Assembly: GCA_964503145.1 (NCBI GenBank)
Contig: CAZCYV010000005.1
Span: 1 to 64,000, forward strand
Direction: 5' to 3'
Length of the DNA stretch: 64,000 nucleotides
Origin: RBG-16-57-11 sp964503145
GTDB lineage: Bacteria; Chloroflexota; Anaerolineae; Anaerolineales; UBA4823
In this document: piece after piece, positions 52,586 through 60,431 of the stretch
Position numbering within the stretch: position 1 is the stretch's first letter
Layout: the number at the start of each line of letters is the position of its first letter
The notes under the pieces: generated by a model
The model's database searches: none
Seen by the model: the letters and a program-made list of their open reading frames with translations, nothing else
Told to the model about the DNA's origin: nothing
Program-made: the position numbers and the translations under genes

Positions 52586-53566
52586 TCACGGATGTGGCGC
52601 AGTGACTGCGCGATAGGCGCTCAATCCATCCGCCGTCTGGCTCTCCTCGATCAGGTTGCGGCTTTGCAGCCAACTCAGGTGTCCTGCCAGGCCGTATGCC
52701 AGGTCTTGGGCGGCGCTTTTGGGCCAGGTTCCCAGCGAGTCGTTCAGATGGGCGATGATCTCTTTTAGGGTCAGCGGGCGGTGAGACTCTTGCAGCAGGT
52801 CGAGCAGATGCGCCTCGGTCTCCCGGCAATAGCTCAGGCTCTCAGCCAGGAAGGTTTTCACCTCCTGGCCGCGCTGCACCGGCCAGTGGGCCGGCGTGTA
52901 CGCGGCGATATCCATCGAGAGCAAGCGCTCCAGAGTGCTTTCATAGGTCGAGATATAACAATAAGTGGGCGGCAGGGCAGGCTTGCCGTTCAACCCCAGG
53001 ATGGCTTTGTGCAGCGCCGCCTCGCCGGCGATCAACGTCTTGCTGCGCTTGTCCAGCACGGCGGTGTGCCCCCAGGTATGTCCGGGGGTGTGAACGAAGG
53101 ACAGGTAGTGATCCGGACCGATGCGGTAGCGCTCGCCTCCCTGCAAGTGCAGGTCCATTTTGGTTTCGCTGAGGCAATCCCTGGCGATGCCTGCCTTACC
53201 CTGTTCGCCATAGCCGATGCCATGTCTGGCTTCGAACTGGCTATAGCGCCCCTGGATCAGCGCCTGGGCGCTTTCGATCCACGGCGCGTCCAGAATGTGG
53301 CAGGCGAACAAGGCTCGCGGCGACGCCCGGCGGACGATGTCATTGCCGCCCTGGTGATCCACGTCCGAATGGGTGATGACCACCAGGTCCAGATCGGCGG
53401 GTTTCAACCCCAGCTTTTCCATGTAGGGGAAGATATCCTGCTCTGGCGAGAAGGCCATGCCGGTATCCACCAGCACGATGCGTTCCTCGCCGACGATCAA
53501 ATGGACGTAAACCACCCGTTCGCCGAACGGGCAGGCGATGCGGTGAATTCCCTGTTCAATTTCCAT
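52586..53566 (-). CDS. MBL-fold metallo-hydrolase
   Basis: A 326-residue metallo-beta-lactamase-fold protein: HSDVDH (residues 66-71) and FVHTPGHTWGHTAVLD supply metal ligands. The second acidic position and the length with a C-terminal helical part (about 225-326, LKEIIAHLNDSLG) resemble lactonase- or glyoxalase-like members with winged-helix C-termini. In this operon a sugar lactonase is tempting. Start directly follows the dehydratase stop with no gap. Confidence 0.85.
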   Translation of the reverse strand: MEIEQGIHRIACPFGERVVYVHLIVGEERIVLVDTGMAFSPEQDIFPYMEKLGLKPADLDLVVITHSDVDHQGGNDIVRRASPRALFACHILDAPWIESAQALIQGRYSQFEARHGIGYGEQGKAGIARDCLSETKMDLHLQGGERYRIGPDHYLSFVHTPGHTWGHTAVLDKRSKTLIAGEAALHKAILGLNGKPALPPTYCYISTYESTLERLLSMDIAAYTPAHWPVQRGQEVKTFLAESLSYCRETEAHLLDLLQESHRPLTLKEIIAHLNDSLGTWPKSAAQDLAYGLAGHLSWLQSRNLIEESQTADGLSAYRAVTAPHP

Positions 53567-54775
53567 TTATCTGATCTCCTCTCGTTCCCAATGATCGCCC
53601 ATCGCCCGACGGCCTTCCGCCAATCCGCGCCCTTCGGACACCTGGCGCACCAGGTCGGGGCGTTCGAAGACTTCTGGGCGCAACGAAACCCCTAAGCCCG
53701 GCCCTTTGGGGAGGGGGAAATGCCCATCCTGAGGCAACGGGGCGTAATCGGATAGGATGGGGAAATAGCTGCGGTAGAAGGCGCGCACCGATTCGGCGAA
53801 AGCCAGGTTGGGCAGGTGCGCCCCCAGGTGCATGCAAGCGGCGTGACAGAACGGTCCCGCCACGTTGTGCAGGATCACCGGCACGCCGAAGGCTTCCGCC
53901 ATGTTGGCAATCTTGCGCGTCTCGCCGATGCCGCCATTCCACACCGGATCGGTCATCAAATACTGGCTGACATGCTTTTCCAGCCACTCCCGCACCTGCC
54001 AGCGGGTCATCAGGAGTTCCGAACCGACCAGCGGGATGCGCGTGCGCAGGCCGAGCAGGCGCAGCTCGTCCAGGTTGACCGCAGGTTGAGTATCTTCCAG
54101 GAACAGGATATCGTAGGGTTCCAGGGCGCTGGTGATGCGCTCGGCGCTGGCGCGGTTCCAGCGGAAGTGGAACTCCACCCCGATCTCCATCTGCATTCCC
54201 ACCGCTGCGCGGATCTGGCGGATCGGTCGCAGCCCGGCCTCGATCTCTGTGGGGGTGATGTGCTGCCCCAGCGAGCGCTCCGAAAACGGATCGAAGGGCC
54301 AGATCTTCATCGCTGTGATGCCATCTGCCAGCAAGCTGCGCGCCAGAGCGCCGGCGTCGCCGTCGGCGTCGTGCCAGGGGCGGTAATCGTCCCAACCTGG
54401 GGTGCCGATGCAGGTGTTGTAGGTGGGCACGCTGTCGCGCACCCGGCCGCCGAGCAGGTGGTACAGCGGCGCGTTGTAGGCTTTGCCCAAAAGGTCCCAC
54501 AAGGCCACTTCCACCGCTGAAAGCGCCCGCAACTCCGCTCCGCTGTAGCCGTGATACATCAGGTTATCGAAGACGAAGCGCCAGTTGCCCTCGATGTCCA
54601 GGGCGGGCTGGCCCAGCAGCAGCGGCGCCAGGGTGCCGTGCAGCGCCCCCAGCACCCCAGGGATTTTATCCACCGTCTCGCCTGTGCCCACCAGCCCTTC
54701 GTCGGTATGAACCTGGACGAATAGCAGGCGGGGGTATTCCTTGAATTGCAGGCTTTCGATCTTTGTGATGCGCAT
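53567..54775 (-). CDS. Mandelate racemase/muconate lactonizing enzyme family (sugar-acid dehydratase-like)
   Basis: A 402-residue enolase-superfamily enzyme. N-terminal capping domain (TDEGLVGTGETVDKIPGVLGALHG), then barrel with MKIWPFDPFS, MEIGVEFHFRWN, LFLEDTQPAVNLDELRLL and GSELLMTRW as metal and base positions, and VPVILHNVAGPFCHAACMHL with the late-strand His. The last resembles galactonate/mannonate dehydratase-type members. It probably dehydrates an aldonic acid to a 2-keto-3-deoxy acid. Substrate unknown. Confidence 0.88.
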   Translation of the reverse strand: MRITKIESLQFKEYPRLLFVQVHTDEGLVGTGETVDKIPGVLGALHGTLAPLLLGQPALDIEGNWRFVFDNLMYHGYSGAELRALSAVEVALWDLLGKAYNAPLYHLLGGRVRDSVPTYNTCIGTPGWDDYRPWHDADGDAGALARSLLADGITAMKIWPFDPFSERSLGQHITPTEIEAGLRPIRQIRAAVGMQMEIGVEFHFRWNRASAERITSALEPYDILFLEDTQPAVNLDELRLLGLRTRIPLVGSELLMTRWQVREWLEKHVSQYLMTDPVWNGGIGETRKIANMAEAFGVPVILHNVAGPFCHAACMHLGAHLPNLAFAESVRAFYRSYFPILSDYAPLPQDGHFPLPKGPGLGVSLRPEVFERPDLVRQVSEGRGLAEGRRAMGDHWEREEIR

Positions 54776-54776
54776 T

Positions 54777-55556
54777 TTATAACCTGGGTTGTTCGCTCTT
54801 GACGCTCATCCCGCCATCCACCATGTAGTTTGCCCCGCTGACGAAGCTGGCCAGGTCGGAAGCGACGAAGGCGAAGACGTTGGCCACCTCTTCGATGGTG
54901 CCAACATAGCCGCGCGGGTACATCTCATTGAAGGCCTTGCGCGTCGCCTCGGGGTCGGCCTGCTCCTCGATGAAGCGGTGCAGCATGGGCGAGTCGATGG
55001 TGCCCGGCGAAATGGCGTTGACGCGGATGTTGTCGCAGGCGTGGTCGATGGCCATCGCTCGCGCCAGCGAGATCAGCGCGCCTTTGGCTGCCGAGTACGC
55101 CGCCAGCCCAGGCAAGCCCACCACGCCCGTGATCGACGACATGAAGATGATCGAGCCGCCGCCGGCCTGGCGCAGCAGCGGGATGGCCTCGTGGCTGCAC
55201 AGGTAGGCGCCCTTGCACACCACGGCAAACGTTTTTTCCCATTGCTCCTCGGTTGTCTCGTCGATCGAGGCGCTGGGCATCACCGCAGCGTTGTGCACCA
55301 CCACATTGACCTTGCCGAAGGCCTGAACCAGCCTATGCAGGGCGTTGTGCACATCGGCGCGCCGCGTGACATCGCCGGGGAGCGCCAGGGCCTGCCCGCC
55401 TGCCGCGCGAACCTCCTCGGCGGCGCGCTCGCAGCCGGCAGCGTCGATGTCCATGATCCCCACTGCCGCGCCTTCGCGGGCGAACTTGTGCGCGATGCCC
55501 AGCCCAATGCCGTTGGCTGCGCCGGTAATCAACGCGACTTTGCCTTGCAACATCAT
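54777..55556 (-). CDS. Short-chain dehydrogenase/reductase
   Basis: A 259-residue classical SDR: cofactor motif TGAANGIGLGIA, DID (after strand 2, suggesting NAD+ preference), NNAA-like VHNAAVMPS, catalytic Ser in SSITGVVG, and YSAAKGAL (YxxxK). Length is standard. It is 1 nt upstream of the dehydratase, so a sugar or aldose dehydrogenase role is likely for the first oxidative step. GGAGG precedes the ATG at 55556. Confidence 0.92.
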   Translation of the reverse strand: MMLQGKVALITGAANGIGLGIAHKFAREGAAVGIMDIDAAGCERAAEEVRAAGGQALALPGDVTRRADVHNALHRLVQAFGKVNVVVHNAAVMPSASIDETTEEQWEKTFAVVCKGAYLCSHEAIPLLRQAGGGSIIFMSSITGVVGLPGLAAYSAAKGALISLARAMAIDHACDNIRVNAISPGTIDSPMLHRFIEEQADPEATRKAFNEMYPRGYVGTIEEVANVFAFVASDLASFVSGANYMVDGGMSVKSEQPRL

Positions 55557-55639
55557 TTCCTGATACCTCCGGGTTTGTTATGAATACGGGGCTGACCTGC
55601 GGCGATAATCATGTCAGCCGCCGTACAGGCTTGTAGATT

Positions 55640-56308
55640 TTACGCGCCGCTTTTGACTTCGGCCACGGTCAATAAGATATGCTGTTGGATCACTGCTGCA
55701 GCCTGGTGTTCGTCGCCGGTCTGCAGAACAGCCAGAATAGGTTCGTGCAGGCGCGCCACTTCACCCAGGTCGGGGAAAAAGTGCGGATGATGTTGGGTGA
55801 CATAACGCTGGATGGGCGAATAGAGCGGCGCCCAGGCGCGCAGCAAAGCCCCGCTGCCAGAAGCGGAGACGATCAGACGATGGAACGCCATGTCCAGCTC
55901 GCCGAGGGTGAGCATATCGCCAGCCTGTGCGGCGATATACATTTGTTGCACCAGGTCGGTCAGCGCCTGGTATTGTTGGGGCGTGAGCTGCCTTACCAGA
56001 CGGCGAATCGCAAAGGCTTCCACCTGGGCGCGGATGTAGAACAGCTCGCGGATTTCGTCTTCGCTGACCTGAGTGACGAAGGTGCCGGAGCGGGCGCGGC
56101 GCTCGACCAGCCCATCGCTTTCCAGCCGCGCCAGGGCCTCGCGCACCGAGGCCTGGCTGGCGCCGGTGCGGTTAGCGATGTCCATCTCGAGGATGCGTTG
56201 CCCGGCGGCCAGTTCTCCGCTCAGGATGGCGGCGCGCAGTTGGGTGTAGATTTGCTCTGGGAGTGAGATGGGGCGGACGGCGTGCAAGGGTGTGGAAGAG
56301 GCGTTCAT
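55640..56308 (-). CDS. GntR-family (FadR/FCD subgroup) transcriptional regulator
   Basis: A 222-residue regulator with N-terminal winged helix (LPEQIYTQLRAAILSGELAAGQRILEMDIA, ASVREALARLESDGLVERR, GTFVTQVSEDEIRELF) and a C-terminal FCD ligand domain with conserved Asp/His (LDMAFHRLIVSASGS; HHPHFFPDLGEVARLHEPIL). FCD domains bind small organic acids with a metal. It is first in the SDR-dehydratase operon and has a 22-base palindrome at its promoter, so it likely represses itself and the operon. ATG 56308 chosen; the frame to 56338 (TTG) would run through the promoter and operator. Confidence 0.9.
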   Translation of the reverse strand: MNASSTPLHAVRPISLPEQIYTQLRAAILSGELAAGQRILEMDIANRTGASQASVREALARLESDGLVERRARSGTFVTQVSEDEIRELFYIRAQVEAFAIRRLVRQLTPQQYQALTDLVQQMYIAAQAGDMLTLGELDMAFHRLIVSASGSGALLRAWAPLYSPIQRYVTQHHPHFFPDLGEVARLHEPILAVLQTGDEHQAAAVIQQHILLTVAEVKSGA

Positions 56309-56329
56309 ATCGATTATCGATAATCGATA
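56308..56329. promoter_or_regulatory. 22-base perfect palindrome, operator of the GntR gene
   Basis: The half TATCGATTATC (56308-56318) is followed directly by its reverse complement GATAATCGATA (56319-56329). It spans the predicted transcription start of the GntR gene and touches its start codon. Confidence 0.75.
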
Positions 56330-56355
56330 ATAATCCAAAACCGGTGATTGGTCAA
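56327..56355 (-). promoter_or_regulatory. Promoter of the GntR operon
   Basis: Minus strand: TTGACC (56350-56355), exact 17-base spacer, TATTAT (56327-56332). The start of transcription would fall about 10 bases before the ATG, so the message has almost no leader and no Shine-Dalgarno site is seen. Confidence 0.7.
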
Positions 56356-56453
56356 GGGCAATTTTCTGGGATCAGATGGCCGGATAAGTATGCTAAAATC
56401 GGGAAGCTTCACGGCGCGTTGGACGTTTTACACCCAGGAAGTCTCGGAAAACG

Positions 56454-57632
56454 ATGATCACTCAAGAAAAAATCAAAGAATGGCTGGACGAAATCGAACA
56501 GCGGCCCGAGTCGGCCGCGCTGATCGTCCAGCACCTGGCGAGCCGGCTGCAAGATCTGGCCGCCTGGAATGAATCGCTGCGCGCGGAGAACCTGGAACTG
56601 ATCCGCGGCAACCGGGTGGAGGAATATGAGCGGCGGATCGCTCATCTGGAATATCAGCTCGACCTGCTCAAGCGCCAGATCGGCGCAAAGCTCTCCGAGG
56701 AAGGTGATCTGGCGGCGGAACGCGCTGCGCCATCCGAGACGCTTAGCTTATTGGTTCACAATTCGCAGGGGGCAGTTTTGCGCATAGGCATCGAACTCGA
56801 GTCGGCGACGGATGGGGCGTTGATCGGAGAACTGCATGGCGAATTGATGCGCAACGGCGAACCGCCGCGCCTGCTCGTCGTGCGCGCTTCGGAAGAGCTG
56901 ATGTTCCTTTTCACCTCTGGGCGGGTGGCGGTGCGCCCCGTCGCGCAACTGACGCAGGCCTCGACAGGCGGGGGATGGGATTTTGCCGACGCTCCGGTCC
57001 CCGAAGCGCTGCGCAGCAAGGAACTGCTGGCCTGCCTGACGCCCATCGGACGGTTATCGCTGGCGGAGTTCTTCGTGCAGGTCAGCCGCCGCGGCTATGT
57101 GAAAAAGGTGCTCACCTCGCTGGCCAGCTCGATCCTCAGCCAGCGGTATCTCGGCGAAGGGACGGCGCTGCCGGCGGATCAGGTCTTCGAGACCTTGCTC
57201 TGCAGCAAAGAGAGTCGCATTGTGTTGATCAGCCATGAAGGTTATTTACTGTGTCTGGAGGCCGGGCGGCTGCCCTTTTCGGTCGAGGAAGCCATGCGCC
57301 TGGCGGCAACCGACCATTTGCAGGCCGCGGTGGTGAGCGGCGCGGGAAAAACGATCCTGGCGATGACCCAGATCGGCAAAGCGGTGGCGCTGAGCGACGC
57401 CGATCTGGAGACCTCGGCCGCGCTGCGGGTAAAAGGTCAGGCGATCTTTTCCGCTCAGCGGCGCGCCAGCGGGGTGCGCGTGGTTGGAGCGGGGGCGGTG
57501 GACGAGGCCGATTGGGCTGTGGCCTTGCACTCGGATGGCCGTCTCACGCTGCACCAGGCGGGCGCGCTGCTCGGCCGCGGCGTGCTGCCGGTGCAGGGCG
57601 AACTGCTGGCGTTCACGACTTTCACGGTGTAG
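56454..57632 (+). CDS. Coiled-coil protein with GyrA-C-terminal-like repeats, partner of Hsp70
   Basis: A 392-residue soluble protein. Residues 1-85 are a charged helix or coiled coil (IKEWLDEIEQ, EEYERRIAHLEYQLDLLKRQI). From about residue 95 on, a series of blocks resembles the repeated beta-blades of the DNA gyrase A C-terminal domain: VSRRGYVKKVLTS, ISHEGYLLCLEAGRLPF, MTQIGKAVALSDADLE, ALHSDGRLTLHQAG. No gyrase catalytic part and no clear GyrA box are present. The next gene, an Hsp70, starts 3 bases after its stop, so they work as a pair; this may be a chaperone adaptor. Family recognition of the repeats is moderate. Confidence 0.6.
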   Translation: MITQEKIKEWLDEIEQRPESAALIVQHLASRLQDLAAWNESLRAENLELIRGNRVEEYERRIAHLEYQLDLLKRQIGAKLSEEGDLAAERAAPSETLSLLVHNSQGAVLRIGIELESATDGALIGELHGELMRNGEPPRLLVVRASEELMFLFTSGRVAVRPVAQLTQASTGGGWDFADAPVPEALRSKELLACLTPIGRLSLAEFFVQVSRRGYVKKVLTSLASSILSQRYLGEGTALPADQVFETLLCSKESRIVLISHEGYLLCLEAGRLPFSVEEAMRLAATDHLQAAVVSGAGKTILAMTQIGKAVALSDADLETSAALRVKGQAIFSAQRRASGVRVVGAGAVDEADWAVALHSDGRLTLHQAGALLGRGVLPVQGELLAFTTFTV

Positions 57633-57635
57633 CGG

Positions 57636-58982
57636 ATGGCGCTCAAGGTGGGGCTGGATTTCGGCACTTCGAATTCGGGCGTGGCGATCAGCGACGGTGA
57701 GCGGGTGCGCCTGCTGCCGATCGAGCCGGGCAGCCTGATGCCTGAAGTGGTCAAGACGATCCTGTACATCACCGGCGATGGTCGGCGCTTCATCGGCCAG
57801 GAAGCCGTTGAGTTGTACTATTGGGAAAACATCAACCGTCAGCGCCGCTTCGTGCAGAAATGGGCGGGTGAGATCGACTATCACGGTTCGGATGGGCTGC
57901 ATTACGTTCGCGATGTGTTCGTGCAGGTGGATGAACTGCAGCCAGGGCGGCTGATCCAGTACATCAAGACTGCGCTGCGCAAGAGCAGTGGGCCGGGCGG
58001 ATATGCCGGCACTCAGGTGTTCGAGCGTTACTACCGGGCGGTGGACCTGGTGGAGGCTTATCTTTCTGAGCTAAAGCGTCGGGCGGAGGGGATTTTGGGA
58101 GAGCCGATTTCCGGGGTCACCCTGGGAAGGCCGGTGAAGTTTGCGGACGATCCCGAGGCCGATCGGCAGGCAGAGCAGACGCTGCGCCAGGCCGCCTATG
58201 CGGCGGGTTTTGAACAGGTGGACTTCGAATTGGAGCCGCTGGCGGCGGCGCTGTACTATGAAAGGTCGCTGAGCGAGCCGCAGAACGCGCTGATCTTCGA
58301 CTTCGGCGGCGGCACATTAGACATCGCCATCCTGCGCCTGGGCGATCCGAACGACCGGCGGGTGTATGCCAGCGGCGGAATTGGCATTGCCGGCAGCGAC
58401 TTCGATCAGGCGATCATCCATCGGCGCCTTCTGCCGCACTTCGGGCTGGAGCAAGTGGGGCACTCGCCGGAATTGCTCGAACTGGTGCGGGCAGTGGCGG
58501 ACTGGGCGGCCCTGCCCGAATTGAGCACCCCGCTGATCCGCCAGACCCTGGAACACGCTATCCAGCAGGGGATCGCTCCGGTGAGGCTGAAGACGCTCCA
58601 GGGATTGATCTTCAAGAACCTGGCCTTCTCTTTTTACAACGCGGTGGAGGCGGGTAAGATCGCCCTCTCGAGCCGGGGGGCGACGGTGATCGCGCTGCAG
58701 GAGCAGGGCGTCGATGTTTGGGAACTGTACACCCGGGCGCAGTTCGAGCGGGACATTCATGAGCTGGCCGCGCAGATCGAGCGGACGCTGCTGGAGACGG
58801 TTCAGGCCTCCGGCCTGGCGCGGGATCAGATCCAGGCGGTGGTCAAAACCGGAGGATCTTCGAATATCCCTTTGTTCACCGCCATGCTGCAGCGCCTGTT
58901 TGGCGCCGAGCGAGTCGTTCAGTCCAACACCTTCAGCAGCGTCGTCGCCGGCTTGGCGATCCGCGCGGCCGAGAGGCGCTAG
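57636..58982 (+). CDS. Short Hsp70-family protein (YegD-like)
   Basis: A 448-residue Hsp70-type ATPase. Nucleotide-binding motifs: VGLDFGTSNSGVAIS (phosphate 1), LIFDFGGGTLDIAIL (phosphate 2), GGIGIAGSDFDQAI, and KTGGSSNIPLFTAML (adenosine). It ends after the ATPase domain: no beta substrate-binding domain and no lid, as in YegD-like proteins. An insertion (about 60-130) includes NINRQRRFVQKWAGEIDYHG. Co-translated with the coiled-coil/GyrA-like protein, which could serve as its client-recognition part. Confidence 0.88.
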   Translation: MALKVGLDFGTSNSGVAISDGERVRLLPIEPGSLMPEVVKTILYITGDGRRFIGQEAVELYYWENINRQRRFVQKWAGEIDYHGSDGLHYVRDVFVQVDELQPGRLIQYIKTALRKSSGPGGYAGTQVFERYYRAVDLVEAYLSELKRRAEGILGEPISGVTLGRPVKFADDPEADRQAEQTLRQAAYAAGFEQVDFELEPLAAALYYERSLSEPQNALIFDFGGGTLDIAILRLGDPNDRRVYASGGIGIAGSDFDQAIIHRRLLPHFGLEQVGHSPELLELVRAVADWAALPELSTPLIRQTLEHAIQQGIAPVRLKTLQGLIFKNLAFSFYNAVEAGKIALSSRGATVIALQEQGVDVWELYTRAQFERDIHELAAQIERTLLETVQASGLARDQIQAVVKTGGSSNIPLFTAMLQRLFGAERVVQSNTFSSVVAGLAIRAAERR

Positions 58983-60301
58983 CCTTCCACCCGGCCGATC
59001 TCTCCATCCACGACCACGCGATAGGTGCGCAGCGGCTCACGCGCTGGCGGACAGGTGGCGGCACCGTCGGTGACGCGAAAGCAGGAGTAGTGCCAGGGGC
59101 AGATCACTTCGTTGCCTTTCAACTCGCCCTCGCTCAATGGACCGCCGACATGGGTGCATTCCTCCGAAGTGGCATAAAACGAGCCGTCGATGTTATAAGC
59201 CAGGACGCGCTGACCATTTAGCTGTAACAGCTTCATCTGACCCGGCGCCAAATCCTTGATGAAGAATTCATTCTCTGCAAGCCCAGGCTTCTCTGCCTTT
59301 GGGGGAGCCGATGGGGCCGTTTCTTCCACGTACTGATCCACCAGGATGAATACCTGCCCCTGGCGCAACTCCACCGGGAACATCTCCAGTCGAGCGCCAG
59401 GGTCGATCAGGAGCTGACCATTGGTCACGTTGTAGGTATAACCATGCCAGGGGCAGATCAGGTTATCCCCTTCCAGCCTGCCGGTCGCCACCGGCCCGCC
59501 ATGATGCAGGCAGTGATTGCGGACGGCGTACCAGCCGCCTTTGTGGTGGAATACGCCGATCGATAGGCCATCGGTTTGGATGATCTTGCGCTCGCCTTCG
59601 GGGATCTCTTCCACGCGGGCAACCAGGATTTCCTTATGCTCCAGGCGCCGCCGGATGCCCAGGCTCTTTTCGTAGGAATCCACCGCCAGGTCGTGCACGG
59701 CCTGCGCATCTACGGGGTGGAGTTGTTCGAAGGTCTCGGCCTCGCGCTCGTGGCCGTAGGCGCGCGCCAGCATTTCCAGGAGCACCATGCAGAGCTTATT
59801 CCAGGCTTTAACCGACCGCGCTTGCAAGTCGTCATCGAAACCTTCCAGCTCTTTCATCATTGCATCGATGATCGCATGTTGGACGAAGCCCACCATGCCG
59901 ATGACGTAGCGCTCGGCGATATAGACGCGAGGGTCGGCGCCGCGGGAGGTGTGCGCCCGCCCGACGTAATCCACAAAGTTGGCGAAGTCGTCGTCGTAAA
60001 TTCCGGTGCCAGCCCGGCGCCAGAAGTTGGCCTGGTGGTACATGCGTAGCTCCAGATAGGCCTGGTCGATGCTGCCGTCGGACTTGAGGAAGAACTTGCG
60101 CGTGGGCGGATACTGCAAGAGGTTCGTGTAAAAGCGGCCGATGATCCCGGGGAGGTATTTTTCGATGATCAAGGAGGACCGGCGGATAGCATCCGCGTCG
60201 CTTTGGTCAAAGCCAACGAATTCCGCCATGTAACGAAAATAACGACCGGCATCTTCGGCATTCTTGCGGTCGGGCGCGTTGGAAACGGGGTAGGTGCTCA
60301 T
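58979..60301 (-). CDS. Protoglobin fused to two Rieske [2Fe-2S] domains
   Basis: A 440-residue cytoplasmic fusion. Residues 15-190 are a protoglobin domain (YFRYMAEFVGFDQSDADAIR, HQANFWRR; predicted haem ligand His117 in VGRAHTSRGADPRVYI). Two full Rieske domains follow: first with Cys264/His266 (NHCLHHGG) and Cys283/His286 (ICPWHGY), second with Cys382/His384 (EECTHVGG) and Cys401/His404 (ICPWHYS), joined by a Pro/Ala/Lys linker (328-340). All cluster ligands are intact. This suggests electron delivery from Rieske centres to a haem that binds O2, NO or CO, as in an NO dioxygenase-like or sensor role; this is inference. Own promoter; ATG at 60301. Confidence 0.85.
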   Translation of the reverse strand: MSTYPVSNAPDRKNAEDAGRYFRYMAEFVGFDQSDADAIRRSSLIIEKYLPGIIGRFYTNLLQYPPTRKFFLKSDGSIDQAYLELRMYHQANFWRRAGTGIYDDDFANFVDYVGRAHTSRGADPRVYIAERYVIGMVGFVQHAIIDAMMKELEGFDDDLQARSVKAWNKLCMVLLEMLARAYGHEREAETFEQLHPVDAQAVHDLAVDSYEKSLGIRRRLEHKEILVARVEEIPEGERKIIQTDGLSIGVFHHKGGWYAVRNHCLHHGGPVATGRLEGDNLICPWHGYTYNVTNGQLLIDPGARLEMFPVELRQGQVFILVDQYVEETAPSAPPKAEKPGLAENEFFIKDLAPGQMKLLQLNGQRVLAYNIDGSFYATSEECTHVGGPLSEGELKGNEVICPWHYSCFRVTDGAATCPPAREPLRTYRVVVDGEIGRVEG

Positions 60302-60399
60302 CTTCCCTTTTACTCCCTTCGTTACAGATGCAAGATTTAGCCCAGACGTTCGGGCGCACAAAGCAAGGGAAGCATCGCAGATCAGCCCCTGCTAGAGAT

Positions 60400-60429
60400 T
60401 TTATACCATATTTATCGCAATTTTGCCAA
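60400..60429 (-). promoter_or_regulatory. Promoter of the globin-Rieske gene
   Basis: Minus strand: TTGGCA (60424-60429), 18-base spacer, TATAAA (60400-60405) preceded by TGG. It lies just after the stop of the upstream gene; leader of about 90 bases. Confidence 0.65.
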
Positions 60430-60431
60430 CC

